From the NCBI GenBank assembly GCA_030141605.1, contig JAQGDQ010000591.1, positions 27,524 to 57,523 of the forward strand: a DNA stretch of 30,000 nucleotides. Direction: 5' to 3'. The position numbers and the translations under genes are program-made. Shown here in pieces: positions 1 through 9,744 of this stretch. Below the pieces are notes generated by a model. It ran no database searches and was not told where the DNA came from. It saw nothing but the letters and a program-made list of their open reading frames with translations. Position 1 is the first letter of the stretch; every line of letters starts with the position of its first letter. This stretch comes from Tubiluchus corallicola. Taxonomy: Eukaryota > Priapulida > Priapulimorpha > Priapulimorphida > Tubiluchidae.

Positions 1-642
1 AGAAATGACCTTCCCAGAATTTTTTTAAATCAATCCAAAATCAAGACAGTAGACTCTGTTATTTATTACCTAAACGCAACTTCTGTAAGCACAATCTTTG
101 TAAACAACTGATGTGCCCTTTACCGCTTTGCCATATTGAACGTTTTAAAAGTAGTTTTATACTATATGCACTTTTTAATTATCAGTAGGTTCATTACTAT
201 TGTATAGTCTGTATCGAGATATTATAATAATGGATTTTAATAAGATAAATCTTAACGTGAATTATTGTCTTATAAATGTAATTTAAACTTCGGTCTATTT
301 TAATTAATGTTAGGTGAATTCGTTTTAATGTAATTTAATTGAAATTTTAAACCTCAATTTATCTTAATTAATTTAATGTAATTTAACTTTCGGATTACAG
401 GAGTTTTAATGAACTAAATCTACTATAAAATAGCGCTGTAATATTATAAAAATGAACTGCCAAAAATGTAGAGGTTAAAGCTTTCTGCAGTCGCCCCACT
501 ATCGATGAATAGGCGAATTGTTTTAGAAATTGGCTTGATCTCAGATTCGTGTACAAGTTCATTTAAGTTGACTTTATTTACATTTACATGGCGTACTATC
601 CATGCTCTAGAACGTTTTACAATAATCACAATTTAAAGCACG
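1..642. other. AT-rich DNA without a recognisable gene
   Basis: I see no conserved coding sequence. Positions about 230-420 are rich in TAATTTAATT-like words, and a loose duplication of about 35 bp (near 277 and 375) suggests an old decayed tandem repeat. The one minus-strand open frame here (444-629) resembles no family I know and is at chance length for such DNA. Confidence 0.6.
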
Positions 643-1066
643 AGAAAATCCTCCACTTACAAAAAACTTAAAAATTCGTCTCGAAATTATATATCACTTA
701 CATACTACTTTTTTGCATGCAGGACTTGCATCGGCCGTAACGCTCTATAAAACGTGTAAAGTCCCGCGATGACCGTTAGGCGCTGCCATTTTGATGGTAG
801 ATCGTTTGAAACAAATTCAGATAACATTAAGTAAAGTTTGAAAAAATAATCAGAACATTCGTAGCATACATGTTGCTAACTAAGTGAAATTTTAAATTAC
901 TGTATCTTGTCAATAAGATTAACAATACGTTTTTTGGTTAGTGTGTGGCGCACTTTGAAGCGTGAGTCAGCGACATTTTACCAATTGGTGAAAGCATTTT
1001 AAATAATTAATAATTTTCTTTTCTAGTTACATCAGTCTTTCCACCAGATAAGCAAAAAGCTAAGTA
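643..1066 (+). repeat. Dispersed repeat family A, copy 1
   Basis: This segment aligns by eye with 14488-14850 and 14851-15300. Shared landmarks in the same order are ATTCGTCT near the start, a GCCATTTT(G/A)A block (about 785), TCGTTTGAAACAAATT-like sequence, ATTCGTAG (about 858), AAATTACT (about 894), a GTGAGTCAG-like block (about 962), and TTTTCTTTTCTAGTTACAT (about 1014). There is no long open frame and no clear terminal inverted repeat. The element class is unknown; it is probably an old non-autonomous transposon. Copy 1 has diverged visibly from the pair near 15 kb. Confidence 0.65.
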
Positions 1067-2167
<1,101 letters not shown>

Positions 2168-2246
2168 TCTTTCCTGAAACTTGCCATGTTTAACACAAAA
2201 ACGTTAAAATGTCCTTTACAGTCTCACAATCATTTTCTTCCGGACC

Positions 2247-2270
2247 GTTCACCCTAACGGGCCTCATCAG
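2247..2270 (-). ncRNA. Degenerate hammerhead-ribozyme-like core
   Basis: On the minus strand the sequence reads CTGATGA, then a short hairpin (GCCC, loop GTTA, GGGT), then GAAC where a hammerhead has GAAA. The CUGAUGA box and the helix II position fit the hammerhead consensus, but the last core A is replaced. I cannot identify a matching helix III with a cleavage triplet, so it is probably inactive or a chance resemblance kept by descent from the foldback. Confidence 0.35.
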
Positions 2271-2425
2271 CTGAAAATTGAACATAAACGTTAAAACAAT
2301 ACGTACAGTCTGAAACAAGAACATTAAAATATTTATCAACTGTCTTTGCTTTTAATGTTCTTGTTCCACACTGGTACAGTATGTACTGTTTTAATTTTTT
2401 ATCTGTAATTTTTCAGCTGGTGATG
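2264..2425. repeat. Foldback (inverted repeat) 1
   Basis: The left arm (2264-2329) and right arm (2350-2425) are inverted copies of each other around a spacer of about 20 bp. Shared landmarks read inward are CATCAGCTGAAAA, AAACGTTAAAACA, CGTACAGT/CATACTGT and GAACATTAAAA. The arms differ by small indels, so the structure is old. Each outer end runs into a hammerhead-like core facing outwards (2247-2270 on the minus strand, 2417-2442 on the plus strand). No target-site duplication was identified. Confidence 0.7.
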
Positions 2426-2442
2426 TCCTTTAAGGATGAAAA
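2417..2442 (+). ncRNA. Degenerate hammerhead-ribozyme-like core
   Basis: The plus strand reads CTGGTGA (one change from CTGATGA), then a hairpin GTCC/GGAT with loop TTTAA, then GAAAAC. It is the mirror partner of the motif at 2247-2270 and lies at the outer end of the opposite foldback arm. The core mutation suggests it is not catalytic. Confidence 0.35.
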
Positions 2443-2547
2443 CTTTGTAAAAAATAAATAATTAAGTCAAATTTTTATTACAGACACTTAAAAACATTTA
2501 TAGTTAAAACAACACAGCTTTTTTAAAACTTTTAATTTTAATTACCA

Positions 2548-2603
2548 CTGATGATGACAGCAATAGCTCTGTCGAAATCTCTGGCATGTTTTTAATAGGG
2601 ATC
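2548..2603 (+). ncRNA. Hammerhead-ribozyme-like motif with intact core boxes
   Basis: The plus strand contains CTGATGA, then a perfect 5-bp helix II (GACAG/CTGTC) with an 8-nt loop, then GAAA. The bases after GAAA (TCTC) can pair with GGGA at 2598-2601, and this possible helix III ends in an ATC triplet at 2601-2603, the kind of NUH site cleaved in hammerheads. Helix I is not convincing because about five bases (ATCAG) intervene before the strands could pair. All core boxes are present but the fold is incomplete. Such ribozymes are known in Penelope-like elements and retrozymes of animals; membership here is inferred. Confidence 0.45.
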
Positions 2604-2867
2604 ATCAGTAGTATTTTTTTTTTACAAACATACAACCAGTTTATGTAAGCGTGCCTAATATGCACTAATTAAGTAATTAACAGAAACCAAATGTATAATG
2701 AATAAGTAGACCAGTAGAAAAGAAATTGGTGCAGTAAATTATGCATTAATTATGTATTTACAAAAGCCAGTTTCTGTTAAATGCTTAATTAGTGTATAAT
2801 GTTCTATACTGTTGACTCTGCCTGTATAAGCTGGTTGTACGTTTGTAAAAAAAATTACCACTGATGA
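2601..2867. repeat. Foldback (inverted repeat) 2
   Basis: The left arm (2601-2688) and right arm (2770-2867) are inverted copies. Shared landmarks are ATCATCAGT(A/G)GTA, a poly-T/poly-A run, ACAAAC(A/G)TACAACCAG, CACTAATTAAG and TTAACAGAAAC. The loop is about 80 bp. The right arm leads into a second CTGATGA core at 2861. A direct copy of that same outer flank also lies to the left of the left arm (about 2541-2592 against about 2854-2905), so the structure combines inverted and direct repetition. Confidence 0.7.
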
Positions 2868-2891
2868 TGACAGCAGTAGGTCTGACGAAAC
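2861..2891 (+). ncRNA. Hammerhead-ribozyme-like core, second copy
   Basis: The plus strand reads CTGATGA, a helix II candidate GACAG/CTGAC with one mismatch and a loop of about 8 nt, then GAAAC. It is a direct copy of the motif at 2548, with the flanks ATTACCA before and TTGGCATG-like sequence after also conserved. No helix III and cleavage triplet were found downstream, so activity is doubtful. Confidence 0.4.
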
Positions 2892-2905
2892 GATTGGCAT
2901 GATTT

Positions 2906-3632
2906 CTAATTATGTAAATTAAAAGTTTTAATAAAGTTGTGGTGTTTGAACTACAACTAAAAAGCCACTGTCAGGCTACAAAGAGCGTTCAACTTGTTCT
3001 ACTAGCAGTTGGCAACCATTTGTAGTGTTACTGTAATAAGTTAATTAATGAATTAGTTTTACTGTTGCACTTGAAACAGCAGAAATCGTCTAGGTTTCCG
3101 AAGTTTTGATCATCTGAATTGCGCCAATGGTGATTTTCTAGATCAAAAGCGACTACGGTAGCTAATTTTCGGTCAGTGCTCTGTTTTGTTTACTAAATTT
3201 GCACGTCAACAAACTGTTGTTTATGATAATAGATCATTTGTTTACCTGCATGTTTACTGCCATTAGCAGTGGGTTCGTCAATGTAGCTGTATACTCGTGA
3301 TGTGTGTTTTTACGTAAATATTAGCTAATGCTAACATAAGCGAATATAAACACTTAATATTTAAATGCAACAAGAATGAATTCACGGGTCAATGTGTTTT
3401 AGATAAATAACTTTGCCACAAAGTAAAACAAAGGCAAAATTGCAAGTCTCTGCTTAGAGTTGCAGTGTTCGTACAATCCACAGTTACTTATGTAAGTCAT
3501 GTAAAATTAAAATTAAATAATAAAAATTGAAAATCTAAATGCGTTTTTGTGTCAAAATTCCAAACAAAGACCTTGTTTTTTCCCAGGCATTATACGTATT
3601 GATACAAAGGAGGGAACTGTACGCTAATGCAT
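2906..3632. other. Non-coding spacer, nothing recognised
   Basis: No conserved reading frame, tandem repeat or element end is visible. Confidence 0.45.
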
Positions 3633-3773
3633 GCGCGTGTACAATTTTGTACATAATAGACACTGGTGTGGAGTCATTTGCATGTACAATTTTGTACATA
3701 ATAGACACTGGTGTGGAGTCATTTGCATGTACAATTTTGTACATAATAGACACTGGTGTGGAGCCATATATCT
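3633..3773 (+). repeat. 45-bp tandem repeat, about 3 copies
   Basis: Copies are anchored by GTACAATTTTGTACATAATA at 3639, 3684 and 3729, an exact 45-bp period. Each unit holds a TGTACA...TGTACA dyad. Because 45 is divisible by three, both strands stay open with 15-residue repeats, which should not be read as a protein gene. The array abuts the LINE tail fragment that begins at 3771. Confidence 0.9.
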
Positions 3774-3890
3774 AGTGGCCTACCATAAGCTAGCTTCTTA
3801 GGTCTCTAGCGCAGAATTCATGAATTGTATCATATTTTTGTATTAACAAAAACTGATTATCGATGCACATGTAATGCATATGTATATATT
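3771..3890 (+). mobile_element. LINE 3' UTR fragment matching 20954-21062
   Basis: About 105 bp starting CTAGTGGCCTACCATAAG is almost identical to the 3' UTR of the LINE remnant at 20567-21115, with two mismatches seen by eye. Here no coding part is left: the upstream neighbour is the 45-bp array. The match ends shortly after ACATGTAATG. It is a 5'-truncated or rearranged copy of the same young LINE family. Confidence 0.85.
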
Positions 3891-4400
3891 TATTGTGTGG
3901 TTGTTCATCGCGGCATCTTCAAGCGACAGACCCAGTAATTTTTTTTACAACATTGGTTCCAACTTTATTAGCGGAAAGCTTTCTAAACCAGTTATTTTTA
4001 TTTCAAAAGTAAACCGGCTCTGTCGAATTCTTGCTCGAGATTAAATTCACTCGAAATTCAATACCTGCATGCCCGTACAACGTTGTTACGTTAATGAGAC
4101 CACGTAGGTTTGGTAATATTGTTATTGTAGCAATGTACCACTTGTGTGTGCCACATTCTTAACCCTTTGGCGACAAAAACGGCTTAAAATTTTGCCCAAG
4201 TTTGTGCAGGAATTGTGGTCGCGTTGTGCAATTATTTAAATTGAAACAGGAAGTGTGCACGGAAGTAGAGATAACGGCGAATGATTATTGCAGGCTGTAT
4301 AGTCGGCTGAGTTCTATAGCCCATTATCTCTGCTGACGCTGAGTAATACCTGAACATAGGATGTGTTTTGCTATTTTAAGCAGGAACCAACATAAAGACA
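3891..4400. other. Non-coding spacer, nothing recognised
   Basis: No element ends, tandem repeats or conserved frames were seen between the LINE fragment and the transposon beginning at 4403. Confidence 0.45.
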
Positions 4401-4494
4401 TACAGGGTGTCTCATAAGTCACTATACACTTTGATTTCTAATTTTGTTTTCAATTTATCTCCAATATCTCAGCAAAATCTTATATGAATCAAAC

Positions 4495-4915
4495 TGGACC
4501 TTTCACATTTCTTCTAATCTATTTTCGACTGGAACCCCGTTGCTATAGCGACGACAGTAACGTTGCTATGGCGACGACACTGGACCTTTCACATTACTTT
4601 TCATCTATTTTTAACTGGAACCGGTTGCTATAGCGATGACGGTAACGTTGCTATAGCGACGACAGTAACTAGGCCTTTCACATTTCTTTTCATCTATTTT
4701 TGACTGGAACCCCGTTGCTATAGCGACGACAGTAACGTTGCTATAGCGACGACACTGGGCCTTTCACATATATTTTCATCCATTTTTAACTGGAACCCCG
4801 TTGCTATAGCGACGACAGTAACGTTGCTATAGCGACGACAGTGGACCTTTCACATTTCTTTTCATCTATTTTTGACTGGAACCCCGTTGCTATAGCGACG
4901 ATAGTAACGATAGAA
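4495..4915 (+). repeat. 86-bp minisatellite inside the 4403-5519 transposon
   Basis: Units are anchored by CCTTTCACAT at 4499, 4585, 4674, 4760 and 4846 (spacings 86, 89, 86, 86). Each unit ends in a doubled 23-bp sub-repeat of the form GTTGCTATAGCGACGACAG, so there is a repeat within a repeat. GCGACGAC makes it CpG-rich against the AT-rich surroundings. Confidence 0.93.
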
Positions 4916-5116
4916 AAATATGCACCCTCGATCTCCAGCAGACCTTCCGTGGAAATTCAGGACACCAGATGGACCACGCTATTCTTTCACTATTAACAAT
5001 GTATTTTTTTCAACAAGATGCCATCTTTCCTCAGTACTCATGAGCTGTGAGAGACTTTCTCTTTGCAAGATGCCCGACTTGCCATTGAATTGGTCGCAGA
5101 AGCTTTTGTGGTAATT

Positions 5117-5356
5117 CTGTGGCAAAGAAGATAACGTTGTGGAAAAGTATGTAACGTTGTGGCAAAGAAGGGAACGTTGTGGCAAGGAAGGTAACGTTGT
5201 GGCAAAGAAGGTAACGTTGTGGCAAAGAAGGTAACGTTGCTGCAAAAAAGGTAAAGTTGTGGCAAAAAGGTATTGTTATTGCAAAGAAGGTAACGTTGTG
5301 GCAAAAAAGGTAACGTTGTGGCAAAAAAAGTAACGTTGTGGCAAAGAAGGTAACGA
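5117..5356 (+). repeat. 20-bp minisatellite inside the 4403-5519 transposon
   Basis: About 12 units of GTAACGTTGTGGCAAAGAAG with few indels (for example anchors at 5131, 5151, 5171, 5191, 5211 and 5231). It shares the word GTAACGTTG with the upstream 86-bp array, so one may have been seeded by the other. Overlapping minus-strand frames rich in LPQRY/CHNV are only translations of this repeat. Confidence 0.95.
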
Positions 5357-5521
5357 AAACTGCAAAGTTACTAGTGCAGTAGTTCTCAAATTTTCATCTA
5401 GTTTGACTAAAAGCATTGTCCAAGGTTTTAGTTCATCTGTACCAATTCTCGAAAATTTTGCCTTCATTGTTAAAAAAACGAAAATATGTATAATGTATAG
5501 TAACTTATGAAACACCCTATA

Positions 5522-6532
5522 TCTGTAACAAAAAAATTATAATAGAGTAAAATTCTAAATTAAATGTTGTACTATGATGCACAACCTCAATACTTTTTAG
5601 ACTGGGTTTGGTGTTTATATAACAAAATGTAGTTCTTATTGTCTTATGTGTGATTAATTCATGATAGTTTTTAAAAATATATCAGAACGTAGCAAAAAAT
5701 CTCTTTTGTGTTTTTGTAATAGAAATGATTATTTACAAGTTTACAGTATTCATAAACTGACTAAAATATTTGTGCTAACAAATGAGTAACAACAAGGCCG
5801 CCATCACTATAAACTAACTTAGAACATTATATCAAAAACTAAATAAATATACACAATAATTACTGTATTTATGTATTACGAGTTATTTCTATCTGAAAGG
5901 AATTTTTAGCGGAATGTATTAAAAAATTAGAGTTGATTTTTGGTAACCCTACGTTACATGTTTTTTAAGTTAAAAAAGAAGATCTGCTCTACACATTTCG
6001 TCAGCCATCTTAGCGGGACACATTTTTGGGCCATCCACTATCTACAGTTAAAAATGACCAGGATTACCAGTTCAAGATGCATCACTGGTCTCATTATACA
6101 TTCACTTAACGACCTAATTACATCCACACAGACACGCACAAGCTCCACGATTGTAATCAAAACAACCGCTTCGCGGCGCTGCCGTCGTTACACGATGGAA
6201 GCATTTTAATTGACCGGTTCCTAATTCGATTAGTGGTTCGTTTAGCGGTTAACGCCGGCTTGAGCTCGATTAGGCAAGCGATTGTAAGGATGTCAGTTTA
6301 AATACTCCACAGGGTGCAAATGCTTAATGCAACCAATGACCTTGTTGATTTCTAATTGTGTTGATTTTCAGCTTGTAAGAGATTTAGTATCGATTGAGTA
6401 CAGATTATTGCCACATCCGATTAAATTGAACGGTTAAATCACATTAAAATGTATTCTGACAGGTCTTCCGTGCTCAATACAGTTGGTTTATTCTCCATTT
6501 TCAGATTCTGAAAGTCATTCTGTTAAAGGAAG
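5522..6532. other. Non-coding spacer
   Basis: No conserved coding sequence is visible. A plus-strand open frame at 5940-6209 (89 codons) has no recognisable domain and no supporting features. Confidence 0.45.
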
Positions 6533-6536
6533 ACCG

Positions 6537-7068
6537 GACGATTGTTTAGACGAAATTTCGTTTTAATTTACTGTCCAAAATATACATTTTCTTGCCTGTA
6601 AAAGTTAACAGTTGTTTCTTATATTTGAATAATTAGCTTAGAAAGTTAATTAACAGCAACCGAACACAGCTATTGCTTACGTCAGAAACTAACCACAGTA
6701 TGTACAATGGCAGGCGTCTTCTCTTACGCGTCAAGCACATTTGCGTAAGTGTTACTGCTTAAACGCTTAATGTCACAAAATGGGCTCTACGTCAAATGAC
6801 GTCAGAAACTAACACTGCAGTTCATGATCATGCTTAACACTGTACCACCTTCTATTTATTGGCCACGCGAATGTGACAAAAAGGCGCCGCTGCCAATCTT
6901 AGTAGATTCGCTGAGCCTCGCGTAGCTTTGAAATTTTGACGAAATTTGAGTATCCGAGGTAATTATTATTTAATCTAAGCTTTGATATTAAATAAGCTAT
7001 TGTAGTTTACAATATTTTAGAGCATTCTTTATTCTGAACTAATGTTTACACAATCATCTGGTTTTCCT
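6537..7068. mobile_element. TTAA-flanked non-autonomous transposon, divergent family C relative
   Basis: The left end AGGAAGACCGGACGATTG follows TTAA (6533-6536). The right end, read in reverse as AGGAAAACCAGATGATTG, precedes TTAA (7069-7072), giving inverted termini of about 18 bp and a TTAA target duplication. The interior shares landmarks with family C, notably TTAATTAAC and a block ending CA(G/C)AAACTAAC. TTAA duplication is typical of piggyBac-type insertion, but the termini do not start with the usual CCY, so the superfamily is unassigned. No transposase is present. Confidence 0.7.
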
Positions 7069-7072
7069 TTAA

Positions 7073-7460
7073 AGGAAAGCACAAGTCACTTAGTTAGCAT
7101 GTAGAGTCACTACCATCACCTAAACTTAGAATAATACAACTAGGAAACTCGCAAAAACAATGTCTAAAAAGCATAAAGCTAATTTATACTACTGCAGTAT
7201 AAAAATTTTCAGATGCGATGGTGGTCGCCACAGTTCACTTGAAAATTATGACGTAATTGGTGGACTTCGTGACGTAGTCATAATACAAGTCAGCGTAATT
7301 TTATATTTTTAACAGTAGTACTGTGAAAAGCTAAGTCCTCTGGGAAGTTAGGCTTATTTTAATGCTTGCAAAAATGTTAGAAGAATTTAGTAATAAAGGT
7401 GTAACAGTTCGATAAGCGCAGAGTGTAATTAGAAAAATCACTGAAAGTATTTACTGCAAT
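7073..7460. mobile_element. Family B element, rearranged copy
   Basis: It begins AGGAAAGCACAAGTCAC directly after the TTAA at 7069-7072, so it shares one target site with the preceding element. Positions 7073-7285 match the minus strand of the 3' half of the copy at 17655-18174 (GGTGGACTT, GACGTA and CCTAAACTTAG blocks). Positions about 7323-7460 match the 5' part of that copy in plus orientation (GTTAGGCTTATTT, AAAAATGTTAGAAG, GTGTAATTAG). The two halves are therefore inverted relative to each other, by an internal inversion or by joining of two truncated copies. Confidence 0.65.
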
Positions 7461-7625
7461 TAGTAAACGAGGCACTGAAACCTGCTAAACGACATCCAAG
7501 CAAAATTAAAAACAACTTGATATCAAGAATTAATAAAGATTTACAATAGCTGAAACTAAAACTTAACAATAGCATCACAGGAATTGAAATTTTAGCTGCA
7601 GACGGGAAACAAGGGAGTGCTCTTA

Positions 7626-7677
7626 TAAAGGACAGAGGGCTCTGTGTCTACAATAGATGTCTAGAGTAACAGAAGAA
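7626..7677 (+). repeat. 52-bp direct repeat, left copy
   Basis: Contains CTCTGTGTCTACAATAGATG and matches 8706-8757 closely. The pair brackets the minus-strand LINE tail and its microsatellites. It is much longer than normal LINE target-site duplications. Confidence 0.85.
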
Positions 7678-7738
7678 CTGTTTCAACTATGGTACATTTT
7701 CACAAGCTTCATTTTGTTCTCATTTAAATAAATAAATA

Positions 7739-8137
7739 AATAATGATAATAATAATAACAATAATAATAATGATGATGATGATTTTTATTTTTATTTTTT
7801 ATTTATTAAATATATCCACAACGATCATTACAGCATTGTACATAAAAGTATTTAATAATATATTTATTATTATGTGTTCAAGATGCCAAGCCGCAAATGA
7901 CCCGTGGGGTACTCAAGAAGTAATTACTTGTTTAGAGTACCCCAAATGAATGTGGACTAAGTGTAATAGAAAAGAGCAGTAAAGGAATAGAAGAAAGGTT
8001 AATAGAAAAATAGAAAGAAGAAGAAAGGTGTGATGGTATCTGTATGAAGTAACATGAACTATAGAAATGTAAAAATTGACATAGCCAGCAACACAATGGA
8101 TTACGACAGGGACAGCAGTGTAATTAATCAAATTGAT
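7739..8137 (-). mobile_element. LINE 3' UTR and microsatellite tail (minus strand)
   Basis: This is the untranslated region following the stop codon of the LINE coding remnant at 8138-8356. It ends in an AATAAA-like, T/A-rich stretch and a (ATT/ATC)n tail at about 7732-7790, as LINEs with microsatellite 3' ends show. It includes a strong hairpin at 7906-7943. Confidence 0.7.
7906..7943. other. 3'-UTR hairpin of the LINE
   Basis: GGGGTACTC (7906-7914) pairs perfectly with GAGTACCCC (7935-7943). The loop itself contains the palindrome AAGTAATTACTT. Stem-loops near LINE 3' ends can serve as recognition sites for the element's reverse transcriptase; that role is inferred here. Confidence 0.7.
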
Positions 8138-8356
8138 TTATTCTGTATAATTAGAAAATATTTCATTTTTAAAATTTATTTTGAAGTTATTTATAGATAA
8201 AGAATTTTTTATGTATTCGTTTATGTTATTCCAAAGTCTAGGGCCAGTGTTAGTGATGAAGTGCATTGCCGCGTCAGTCCTGCAATACTTAATACAAAAT
8301 TTGTTAAATCTTGTTGAGTAATGTCTTACGTTAATAGATAATGGGTTTAAAAAGAA
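8138..8356 (-). pseudogene. LINE ORF2 C-terminal fragment
   Basis: The minus strand encodes an intact run of about 72 codons that starts near FLNPLSINVRHYSTRF, contains GPRLWNNI, and ends KNEIFSNYTE followed by TAA at 8138-8140. The order (H-Y-S/N-TR, aromatic and basic residues, GP-LWN, an IK...SL..F motif, stop) is the usual C-terminal end of non-LTR retrotransposon polyproteins of the CR1/L2/Jockey type, downstream of the reverse transcriptase. The 5' side is cut by the (AATGAT)n array, so reverse-transcriptase and endonuclease domains are missing. It differs in sequence from the remnant at 20567 and belongs to another family. Confidence 0.85.
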
Positions 8357-8363
8357 AGCTGGG

Positions 8364-8656
8364 TGGGCATGATGATGATGATGATGATGATGATGATAAT
8401 GATGACAATAATAATAATGATAATGATGATTATGATGATGATGATGATAATGATAACAATAATAATAATAATATTAATAATAATGATAATGATGATGATG
8501 ACGATGACGATGACGATGACGACGATGACGATGACGATGACAATGATGATAATGATGATGATAATGATAATGATAATGATAATGATAATGATAATGATAA
8601 TGATAATGATAATGATAATGATAATGATAATGATAATGATAATGATAATGATAATG

Positions 8657-8699
<43 letters not shown>

Positions 8700-8708
8700 T
8701 AATAATAA
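8364..8708 (+). repeat. Compound (GAT/AAT)n repeat with long (AATGAT)n array
   Basis: Begins as (GATGAT)n with GACGAT variants, then becomes a regular hexanucleotide AATGAT array at about 8560-8684, and ends as (AAT)n. It lies at the truncation point of the minus-strand LINE. All frames are open with Asp/Asn, Met/Ile or Tyr/His repeats; none is a gene. Confidence 0.97.
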
Positions 8709-8757
8709 AGGATAGAGGCTCTGTGTCTACAATAGATGTTTAGAAAAACAGAAGAAG
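8706..8757 (+). repeat. 52-bp direct repeat, right copy
   Basis: Copy of 7626-7677, with differences such as GATAGAGG for GACAGAGGG and TTAGAAAAAC for CTAGAGTAAC. It starts immediately at the end of the trinucleotide array. Confidence 0.85.
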
Positions 8758-9744
8758 TAACTATGTTCTTAAAAAAAACAGAAATAAATTTTGTACAAAA
8801 ACGCTTCACACCGGAACTTCAGCTGACAAGCATTTTTCCTCTCACTAAACGTTGACTGCTCTTTTTTCATTTCACTCTTAGCTACGGGCAATACAAAGAA
8901 TTGGGCGTAAGCTCATTTTCCAATATTGTCCTCTAGTCAACCGTAATGTCCTCGACGCGTTCTGGTTCTGAAGACAGTTTCGCTGATCACGTCTCCCAAA
9001 GGTGTGGCAATAAATCTTTGACAAATCAGCACCTCCCTTGCCATGTGAGAGTCATGTTCTCCGTGTACTGCTGGAAGATTCATGAGCAAAAAATGAACAG
9101 TTCTGTGTCACTTTTCCAGGCCGCCATGTTTGACTGAAACTTGTTTGTTTAAGAAATTTCCCGCGGATGAATTTGTTTGCAGACCGTGAGGCAAGTGTTA
9201 AGATTTGGACTAATCAAACCCTGCAGGTAACAGCTATGCCGGGTTGTTGTGAAGATTATAATTAGCGCTGTCGTTCGGTGCAGTCAAAACAAAGTCCGCG
9301 TGTGCAGTTGAAGTTGAAAAAATCTTTACGGCGTGAACTAGGCTTAACGTAGACGGATAGGGCGAATTTTCGAATCGCGTTTTTTGGTAAACAATTAAAC
9401 ACGTGGGCCCGCGGGCATGTCTCATCATGTTTGTCGTTAATTTTTTGAACTTTGTATTGGCGTACGTGACTTCGTTAGTATCAGCATTGAGTGTATGTAA
9501 CCCGGAAAAATCAAATAAACTTGCTAAACCGATGTACGTGGTTGAATACATGTCATTGTGTGGCTAATATTAAACTTCTGTAAGTTATATGCACATCAAA
9601 ATTGAAATGACAGAAATGAACTTCTGCAGCGATTTCTGTTTGTAATTTTCTCATAGAAGCCCGAATTTTTTTGGTTTTCCTGCGAGATCCAACACTAGAC
9701 AACGTCAAAGACACGAAGGCACAAGAGCATTGAGCAATAATGAC
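8758..9744. other. Non-coding spacer, nothing recognised
   Basis: Two short open frames (8946-9137 plus, 9234-9551 minus) are present. Neither shows a recognisable domain, signal peptide or repeat, and there are no matching splice or promoter signals I can support. Confidence 0.45.

Larger units (their letters stand above)
4403..5519. mobile_element. TA-flanked DNA transposon (Tc1/mariner-like MITE) filled with minisatellites
   Basis: The left end CAGGGTGTCTCATAAGT and the right end (reverse complement TAGGGTGTTTCATAAGT) form imperfect terminal inverted repeats of about 25 bp continuing to ACTATACA. TA dinucleotides flank both ends (4401-4402 and 5520-5521), as expected for Tc1/mariner-type insertion. 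No transposase is present. The interior is an 86-bp array (about 4495-4915), a unique segment of about 200 bp, and a 20-bp array (about 5117-5356). A short minus-strand frame ending in MSTEERWHLVEK (about 4979-5045) might be a remnant of a transposase N-terminus, but this is speculative. Confidence 0.85.

Noticed and set aside
4979-5515. Minus-strand LPQRY/CHNV repeat proteins
   Set aside because: 20-bp minisatellite open in all three frames; lies inside a transposon with no coding signal.
8341-8809. Poly-Asp, Met-Ile and His-Tyr open frames
   Set aside because: Artefacts of (GAT)n and (AATGAT)n repeats overlying a minus-strand LINE remnant.
9234-9551. 105-codon minus-strand open frame
   Set aside because: No domain, signal peptide or conserved motif; plausible by chance.
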